From an uncultured Bacteroidia bacterium (GTDB taxonomy: Bacteria; Bacteroidota; Bacteroidia; Bacteroidales; UBA932), in NCBI GenBank assembly GCA_902762435.1, contig CACWOH010000012.1, positions 1 through 61,137 on the forward strand: 61,137 nucleotides of DNA. Direction: 5' to 3'. Below are positions 55,802 to 61,137 of the stretch, piece after piece; within the stretch, counting starts at the first letter, position 1, and each line of letters starts with the position of its first letter. Under the pieces are notes generated by a model. It was given only the letters and a program-made list of their open reading frames with translations, was not told the DNA's origin and ran no database searches. A program made the translations under genes and the position numbers.

Positions 55802-58288
55802 TTACATCATACCGCCTCCCATCATGCTGCTGCCCAGGCTCTCGGTGGTGCTCTCCGTGTTGATGATGTCGTCGTTCTGGATGGTCTTGCGGGTGCTCTT
55901 CACGCGGATGTTGCCCTGCTTGCCGAAGCTCCAGCTGATGCTCACGTTGAGCTGCTGCATCGGGATCACGTTCACGCTCTCGGAGCGGAAGTCCTTGCCG
56001 GCGGAGTAGCTGCGCATCTCCATGCCCTTGCCTCCGGTAAGCGGCAGGGTGTAGTTGACGCTGATGCCGAGGCGGTCGCCGAGGAAGCTCTTGGTCAGGC
56101 CGACCATCGCCATGCTCATGCCGGTGCTCCAGCCCTGCAGGGAGTAGTTGCGGCCCATCGCGATCACATTGGCGCTCAGCTGGAAGTCGGCGGGCAGGGT
56201 CTGCTGGAAGCCCAGCATCGCGTTGTAGCCGAAGCCGCTGTTGGCCTGGGCGAGGACCTCGCTGCGCAGGTCGGTATAGGTCAGTCCGCCGTTCAGGAAG
56301 ATACGCGTGGTGGGGCTGGCGTTCCAGTTGATGAAGGCGTTCAGGCCGGTGGTGCTGTTGCGGACGATGTTGCCGTAGGTGGTGTTCAGGAGCTTGTTCT
56401 CGTCATAGAAGCTATAGGAGGAGATGCCGTTCGCGACGAGCTGCTCGCGCAGGGTCAGGTTGACGATCCACTTGGGGCTGTAGAGGTTGTACACGAGGCT
56501 GATGTTGTGGCCGCGCTCGACCTCGAGGTCGCTGTTGCCGTAGCTGCGGGCGGTCGGGTCGGAGATGTCCACGTAAGGGTTGAGGTAGCTGATGCCCGGG
56601 CGGCTGATCCGCATGTTGTAGGACAGGCCGATGTTCTGCGTCATGCCGAGGTTCAGCTGGATGCTGGCAGTGGGGACCAGGCTGCCGTACCGCGTGCTGA
56701 AGTTGTTGCCCTGGCCGGCGGAGTAGGTGACGTTCTGCCAGGTGTACTCGTAGCGGAGGCCGCCCATCAGGGACACGGGGCCGAAGGAGGTCTTGTATTC
56801 GGAATATACGGCGCCGATGCGGTTGTAGAAGTCGTAGTCCAGGCTGCCGGCGGCGTTGTAGGCCCAGTCGGAACCGTTCCAGAGGTAGAACTGCTGGTCG
56901 GAGCCGTTGTGGCGGTTGATGAACTTCAGGCCGCTGCTCAGGGTGCCGGCGGCGCCGAGGGGGGTGGTGAAGTCGGCCTGGAATGTGTGGTCCCAGGAGC
57001 CCTGGAGGCCGTCCGTGCGGCGATTGGTAAGATCCAGCGCGGCGCTGAGGCCGGTGTTGAACTTGTTCTCGCTCAAGGTCTTGGCCGGGGTGCCGGAGAA
57101 CTGGTAGGACAGGACGAGGCTGCGGCCGGGGTTGTCCGCCCAGAGGTGCTGGTAGTCCAGGCTGGCGGTGAGCGCGTTGGAGGTCATCTTCGTGAAGGTG
57201 GTACCGTCGTAGCTGAGGCCCAGGCTGCCGAGGCCGCTGATCGTGGTGGAGGTCAGGCCGTCCATCGTGCTGCCCATATGCATCAGGCCGACGGTGGCGG
57301 AGAGGAGGTTGTTCGCGTCGATCTCGTAGCTGGCGCTCAGGTTGCCCATCCCCATCGGCATGGTCATCGCGGACTCGCTGTGCGTCTTGGTGGTCCCTGC
57401 GGCGGCGCCGAGGAGCTCGCGGGTGACGTCGGTGGTGGTGCCGGGCATCTTCATGTACATGCCGTTGGCGTTGAGGCTCCAGGTGAACTTGCCGGCCTGC
57501 TGGCTCAGGAAGAGGCCGCCACCGCCGCCGCGGGTGCTGCCCATCGCGCGGACCGTGCCGTAGAAGCCGTCGGTGACGCTCTGGCCGCCGGTGACCTCGC
57601 GGTTGGTCACGAGGTTGAGCACGCCGCCCACGCCCTCGGCGTCATAGCGCACGCCCGGGTTCGTGATTACCTGGATGTCCTTGACGGAGCTGGCCGGCAT
57701 CATCTTGAAGATCTGCGCGGGGTTGCTGGAGAACATCTGGCTGGGCTTGCCGTCCACGGTAACCTGGAAGCTGGAGGAGCCGTTCACGGTGATGTTGTCC
57801 TGCGCGTCCACGGTGACCATCGGGACCTTGCGGAGCATCTCCAGGACCGTCTGGGTCTGGGAGTCCACGTCGTCGGCCACGTTGTAGGTCATGCGGTCCA
57901 CTTCCATCTTCACGAGCGGGCGCTGCGCCACCACGGAGGCACTCTCGAGGGCCTCGATGTCGTCTTCGATCAGGATGTCGCCCAGGTCGAGGGACTCCTG
58001 GCCGTCGAGGGTGAACTCGACGTTGCGGCTCTGGCGGCCGACGCCGGAGAAGAAGAGCGTATAGACGCCCCGGCCGCTGAGGACCTGGGAGAAGTTGCCG
58101 TCCAGGTCGGTGGTGGTGTAGGCGACCGGCTTGTCGGCGGCGCCGGCCTTGAAGAACTGCAGGACGGCCGCGGGCTCGCCCTGGCGGGTGAGGGCGTCGA
58201 GGATGTCGCCCGTGACGGTGGTGTTTTGTGCTGAAAGGGCCGTGCAAGCTGCCGCGGCGAGGATCAGGGTGGTGAGGATGCGTTTCAT
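55802..58288 (-). CDS. PF14905-like outer-membrane beta-barrel receptor
   Basis: An 828-residue outer-membrane protein with a signal peptide (LTTLILAAAACTALSAQ), a carboxypeptidase-regulatory-like N-terminal domain (TVTGDILDALTRQGEP), a plug domain (LRKVPMVTVDAQDNITVNG; GVRYDAEGVGGVLNL) and a C-terminal barrel. This is the OMP_b-brl_3 group of TonB-receptor-like proteins; a TonB box is not evident. It ends in a Met/Gly-rich MMGGGMM. Paralogue of the upstream gene at 58449. Its promoter carries four 9-bp repeats. Confidence 0.88.
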   Translation of the reverse strand: MKRILTTLILAAAACTALSAQNTTVTGDILDALTRQGEPAAVLQFFKAGAADKPVAYTTTDLDGNFSQVLSGRGVYTLFFSGVGRQSRNVEFTLDGQESLDLGDILIEDDIEALESASVVAQRPLVKMEVDRMTYNVADDVDSQTQTVLEMLRKVPMVTVDAQDNITVNGSSSFQVTVDGKPSQMFSSNPAQIFKMMPASSVKDIQVITNPGVRYDAEGVGGVLNLVTNREVTGGQSVTDGFYGTVRAMGSTRGGGGGLFLSQQAGKFTWSLNANGMYMKMPGTTTDVTRELLGAAAGTTKTHSESAMTMPMGMGNLSASYEIDANNLLSATVGLMHMGSTMDGLTSTTISGLGSLGLSYDGTTFTKMTSNALTASLDYQHLWADNPGRSLVLSYQFSGTPAKTLSENKFNTGLSAALDLTNRRTDGLQGSWDHTFQADFTTPLGAAGTLSSGLKFINRHNGSDQQFYLWNGSDWAYNAAGSLDYDFYNRIGAVYSEYKTSFGPVSLMGGLRYEYTWQNVTYSAGQGNNFSTRYGSLVPTASIQLNLGMTQNIGLSYNMRISRPGISYLNPYVDISDPTARSYGNSDLEVERGHNISLVYNLYSPKWIVNLTLREQLVANGISSYSFYDENKLLNTTYGNIVRNSTTGLNAFINWNASPTTRIFLNGGLTYTDLRSEVLAQANSGFGYNAMLGFQQTLPADFQLSANVIAMGRNYSLQGWSTGMSMAMVGLTKSFLGDRLGISVNYTLPLTGGKGMEMRSYSAGKDFRSESVNVIPMQQLNVSISWSFGKQGNIRVKSTRKTIQNDDIINTESTTESLGSSMMGGGMM

Positions 58289-58313
58289 ATCTCGTTTCTT
58301 TTGTTTTCTGCTG

Positions 58314-58344
58314 CAAAACTACCTCACGGACCGGGCCGCGTCAA
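58314..58344 (-). promoter_or_regulatory. Receptor gene promoter
   Basis: Minus strand: TTG at 58344-58342, 20 nt, TAGTTTTG at 58321-58314 (TAnnTTTG); about 26 nt before the ATG at 58288. Confidence 0.68.
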
Positions 58345-58350
58345 CGTTCT

Positions 58351-58421
58351 TTCGACGAACGTCCCTATGCCGTCGACGAAAAATCCGGCCTTTCGACGAG
58401 ACCGGATTTCCTTTCGACGAA
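58351..58421 (-). promoter_or_regulatory. Four 9-bp direct repeats at ~21-bp period (candidate LytTR operator)
   Basis: TTCGACGAA at 58351-58359, GTCGACGAA at 58372-58380, TTCGACGAG at 58392-58400 and TTCGACGAA at 58413-58421; start-to-start 21, 20 and 21 bp. They begin 6 nt upstream of the -33 TTG. The period of two helical turns and 9-bp unit is the layout known for LytTR binding. The 9-mer itself is nearly palindromic. Confidence 0.65.
58379..58409 (-). terminator. Likely terminator of the upstream barrel gene
   Basis: AAATCCGG...CCGGATTT (58381-58409) on the minus strand ends in five T (58383-58379). The loop contains the third 9-bp repeat. A second perfect stem, TTGCCCG-gtg-CGGGCAA, lies at 58422-58438 just after the stop at 58449. 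Confidence 0.55.
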
Positions 58422-58448
58422 TTGCCCGGTGCGGGCAAGGGGAGAGGG

Positions 58449-61137
58449 CTATAGCAAATTGAACATCGCGTCCTGGACGCGGCCGTTCTTGGCCGGGTTC
58501 ATCTTTCCGAAGCTCCACTTGACGGAGAACATCGCATAGCGGCCGATGATGAGGCTCCGGGTATCCTCGACGTATTCTGCGCTGACGCTGCGCCGCAGCG
58601 CGCGCTCCTGGTTCAGCAGGTCCGAGACGCCCAGGCTCAGCGTGACTGCCTTGATGTTCTTGCTGACGGACAGGTTCCAGAGGCAGTACGGGTCGTTGTA
58701 GCCCTGGGTGTAGCCCTTGAAGGTATAATAGCCCACGTCCGTCTTGAACTCCCAGCCGTGGAGGGTCTCGTAGAGCAGCGCGAGACGCTGGATGAATTCC
58801 CAGTAATTCGTGTTGGCGGTAGGATCCAGGCTGTATTGGCTCCGCTCATTATTGAAAACGAGGTCGACGTCGATGGAAAAACGCTCCAGTTTGTACTCGG
58901 CACTCAAGTTGGCGTAGCCGTCGAATCCGGTGGTGCGGCTCTCGGCGAAGCCGCTCTGCCCGCTGTAGAAGCGGCTCCCGCTCGCGTCACCCCAGAAATC
59001 CGCCATAAAGGCGTTGTAATCGAAGGTCAGCAGGTCCATCCCGGCCCGCCGGGCGGTGGCTTGATAACTGGTGTTCGCGCTCAATCCCGCATTGATGGTG
59101 GCGCTCACGGTGAGGCGCTTCTTTTCGCCAACCGGCTGTCGCCAGGTGAGATAAGCGCTCAGCGAGTAGGCCGGCTTGTTCGTGTTGACGGGTACGGAAT
59201 AGCGGACGCCGTCCGTGTCGAACCACGAAGCGGACTGGATGCCGCGCTGGGTCATCGAACCGGAGAGATAGAAGTCTAGGTAGGAGAGCGTTTTCCGGTT
59301 GTTCCAACTCCAGTCAATGTAGGCGCGGTGCGAATAGGTCGGACGGAGATAGACGTTACCCGTGGAGATCTGGAGCGGGTTGGAGATGTCCAGCACCGGC
59401 GTGATCCGGCTGCCGGATACCTGGTTGGAAGATCCTTGATAGGAGGCATACAGGGTGTGGCCTTCTTTGTTGCTGTATCGGAAGTTGATGTAAGGCGACC
59501 AGTCGTGCAGCCACTCGCCGATGCCGGTTTCCGTGTCCTTGCCCAACGAGCGGGAGCGGACCTCGTTGCGGGTCTGGTCGTGCTGGACGCCGAAGTAGAA
59601 CTGGTTGCTCTCCTTCCGCCACTGCATCTGGAGGCTTTCGCGCAGCAGCAGGTAGTCGCTGCGCGACGTGGAGGAGTAATAGTCGTTGGCCGAGCCGTCC
59701 GCATTGAAGGCGTCCTTCCCGCTGTTGCGCTGCTGCCACATCGGGGTGAATATGGCCGCCAGGCCCCAGTGCTCCCCGAAGGGCTCCAGATAGCTCAGGT
59801 TTCCGGACAGCATCCGGTTGTCGGAGGCGTTGTCGTAGCGCAGGTTGCGCGGGGTGACGGTGGCGCCGTACCAGGTCCGGGAGTCATCCCGGCTCTCGCC
59901 GAGGCTCCGGTTGAAATTGTAGTTGAAGGTAAGGGTCAGGCTGCGCCGCTCCTTGCCGAAGTCCTTGACGCCGCCGGAGATGCGGCCGTTGGCCTGGAAG
60001 CCGCGCGAGGCGGAGGATTGAAGGGCGTCCGTACCGTTGATCTCAAGGCCTTTTGCATCTGTCGTGACGGACTGCTTGCTGGTCGTTCCCGTGCTGTTGC
60101 TGAAGCGGAACCGGGGCGAGAAGACGAAATTGTATTTCTTGGTGTCCTTCTTGTTCAGCTCGAAGTTCACGTTGACCCGGTTTGTGCGGGTGGAGCCGGA
60201 GGACAGGCCGTTCGTGTAGAGCGGGTCCTCGCCAACCAGCGTCGACTGGCGTGAGAATCGGTATCCCGAGAGCTGGTCGGAGAAGTTGTAGCTGACGCTG
60301 GCCGTAGTCTCCATTCCCTTGATGCGGTCGGAGTTGAGGTTGGCGCCCGCCATCGCCCCGGTCTTCAACCCGCCGATCAGGGACAGGATGTCCAGATCGT
60401 CCAGGTCCTCTTCCGCACTGACCATAAAGAGGCTCCCGCCGCCGGGCTCCGTCGCATTCTGGCCGTTCGCGAGAAGGGTCAACTGGTCCTGCTCGTTATA
60501 GCCGCTGAGCATCAGATTGCCGTTGAACAGCGCGTGGCGGTTGTCACCCAGGCCGTCCTCGTCAGTTCCCGGGCGGTAGCCTCCGCCCAGCTTGGCGTTG
60601 CCGAACCAGCCCTGCTTGTATTCTTCCTTCAGCTGCAGGTCCATCACCGTTTCCCGGTTCTCCTGCGAGGCGATGCCGGAGAAGGCCGCCTCCTTGTTCT
60701 CCTGGTCCACGACCTTGATCTTGTCCACGATCTTGGCCGGCATATTTTTCAGGGCGGCTGCCGGGTCGTTGAAGAAGAAGGTCTTACCGCCCACCGTGAT
60801 CTTGTCCACGGCCTTGCCGTTCACCTTCACCGTGCCGTCGTCGCCGACTTCCATACCCGGCATCTTCTTGATCAGGTCCTCGAGCATCGCGTTGTCGCCC
60901 ACGTGGAAAGCCGCGGCGTTGTAGATGAGCGTGTCCTGCCGGACCTCGATGGCATTTCCCACGGCCGTAATGGTCGCAGCGTCAATGATTTCCGGGTTCT
61001 CTTCCATTTTGATCACGCCCAGGTCCTCCTCATAATTACGGAAGTTGTAATCCTTGGCGAAGGGTGTGTAACCGATCAGTTCCACGTTCAGCCGGTAGCG
61101 GCCCACGGGCACCTCCGGAATCTCCACCTTGCCCTCC
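58449..61137 (-). CDS. PF14905-like outer-membrane beta-barrel receptor (5' end outside window)
   Basis: At least 895 residues; the reading frame is still open at the window edge, so the signal peptide and most of the N-terminal domain are missing. What remains begins in a carboxypeptidase-regulatory-like domain (GRYRLNVELIGYTPF), then a plug (LIKKMPGMEVGDDGTVKVNG, ALKNMPAKIVDKIKVVD) and a long barrel with many aromatic strands. It belongs to the same group as the downstream receptor but is longer. Probably co-regulated with, or upstream of, the kinase/regulator pair. Confidence 0.88.
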   Translation of the reverse strand, partial: EGKVEIPEVPVGRYRLNVELIGYTPFAKDYNFRNYEEDLGVIKMEENPEIIDAATITAVGNAIEVRQDTLIYNAAAFHVGDNAMLEDLIKKMPGMEVGDDGTVKVNGKAVDKITVGGKTFFFNDPAAALKNMPAKIVDKIKVVDQENKEAAFSGIASQENRETVMDLQLKEEYKQGWFGNAKLGGGYRPGTDEDGLGDNRHALFNGNLMLSGYNEQDQLTLLANGQNATEPGGGSLFMVSAEEDLDDLDILSLIGGLKTGAMAGANLNSDRIKGMETTASVSYNFSDQLSGYRFSRQSTLVGEDPLYTNGLSSGSTRTNRVNVNFELNKKDTKKYNFVFSPRFRFSNSTGTTSKQSVTTDAKGLEINGTDALQSSASRGFQANGRISGGVKDFGKERRSLTLTFNYNFNRSLGESRDDSRTWYGATVTPRNLRYDNASDNRMLSGNLSYLEPFGEHWGLAAIFTPMWQQRNSGKDAFNADGSANDYYSSTSRSDYLLLRESLQMQWRKESNQFYFGVQHDQTRNEVRSRSLGKDTETGIGEWLHDWSPYINFRYSNKEGHTLYASYQGSSNQVSGSRITPVLDISNPLQISTGNVYLRPTYSHRAYIDWSWNNRKTLSYLDFYLSGSMTQRGIQSASWFDTDGVRYSVPVNTNKPAYSLSAYLTWRQPVGEKKRLTVSATINAGLSANTSYQATARRAGMDLLTFDYNAFMADFWGDASGSRFYSGQSGFAESRTTGFDGYANLSAEYKLERFSIDVDLVFNNERSQYSLDPTANTNYWEFIQRLALLYETLHGWEFKTDVGYYTFKGYTQGYNDPYCLWNLSVSKNIKAVTLSLGVSDLLNQERALRRSVSAEYVEDTRSLIIGRYAMFSVKWSFGKMNPAKNGRVQDAMFNLL

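Noticed and set aside
54767-58234. A long plus-strand open frame (about 1,150 codons) opposite the kinase and receptor genes
   Set aside because: Antisense shadow of a histidine kinase and a barrel receptor; low-complexity Val/Ala/Gly/His composition.
58351-58421. CRISPR-like regular repeats
   Set aside because: The repeat unit is only 9 bp with 11-12-bp spacers and no cas genes; the layout fits a regulator operator.

Overview
The window reads as a chromosomal segment of a Bacteroidetes, most likely an uncultured, fairly GC-rich member of the Bacteroidales. The reasons are promoters of the Bacteroidetes type (TTG, about 19 nt, TAnnTTTG), an UpxY-like NusG paralogue heading a capsule operon, PF14905-type outer-membrane barrels, OmpA, DUF5683 and Big_5 lipoprotein families, a GH97 lipoprotein and a GH29 lipoprotein. 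No rRNA, tRNA, CRISPR array or insertion sequence was seen. No stretch of 300 bases lacks a gene; the largest gaps are 33641-33860, 58289-58448, 35733-35863 and 7326-7427.

Region 1 (33.8 kb down to 25, all minus strand) is a very long exopolysaccharide/capsule operon. It starts at a near-perfect promoter (33787-33816) followed by a structured ~140-nt leader. The first genes are an UpxY-like antiterminator, a Wza-like export lipoprotein, a Wzc-like tyrosine kinase with a Tyr-rich tail, and a Wzm/Wzt-type ABC exporter. Then come glycosyltransferases (GT2, GT4, GT8-like, GT32-like, GT39-like), a pyruvyl transferase, a hexapeptide acyltransferase, an EpsG-like polymerase, an OmpA protein, a GNAT, a DUF5683 protein and a broken MBOAT acyltransferase. 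Most genes overlap by 1-8 nt (ATGA or TGATG), so translation is coupled. Inside it sits an unusual three-gene module (4465-7325): a PqqD/RRE-like protein, an HPr-kinase-like P-loop protein and a PF14907-like nucleotidyltransferase.

Region 2 (33861-36862) holds a GH97 lipoprotein and a divergent gapA, with back-to-back promoters. Region 3 (36957-44298, plus strand) is a packed operon: secreted C1 peptidase, pssA, an unknown lipoprotein, a DEDD exonuclease, an RlmI-like methyltransferase and a GH29 fucosidase. Region 4 (53462 down to 44295, minus strand) is a six-gene operon: ligA, yihY-like, rel/spoT, a Big_5 lipoprotein, an outer-membrane barrel and ispG. Region 5 (61137 down to 53541, minus strand) has two PF14905 outer-membrane barrels, a LytS-type kinase, a LytTR response regulator and a small lipoprotein.

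The observations most worth following up are: (i) the RRE/HprK-like/nucleotidyltransferase trio embedded in the capsule operon; (ii) in-frame palindromic elements inside rlmI and ligA, and perhaps ispG, reminiscent of Rickettsia palindromic elements; (iii) four 9-bp direct repeats at ~21-bp period just upstream of the -33 element of a receptor gene, next to a LytTR regulator, the architecture expected for LytTR operators; (iv) repeated nesting of a promoter in the U-tract of the preceding terminator; and (v) a possibly leaderless GH97 transcript.
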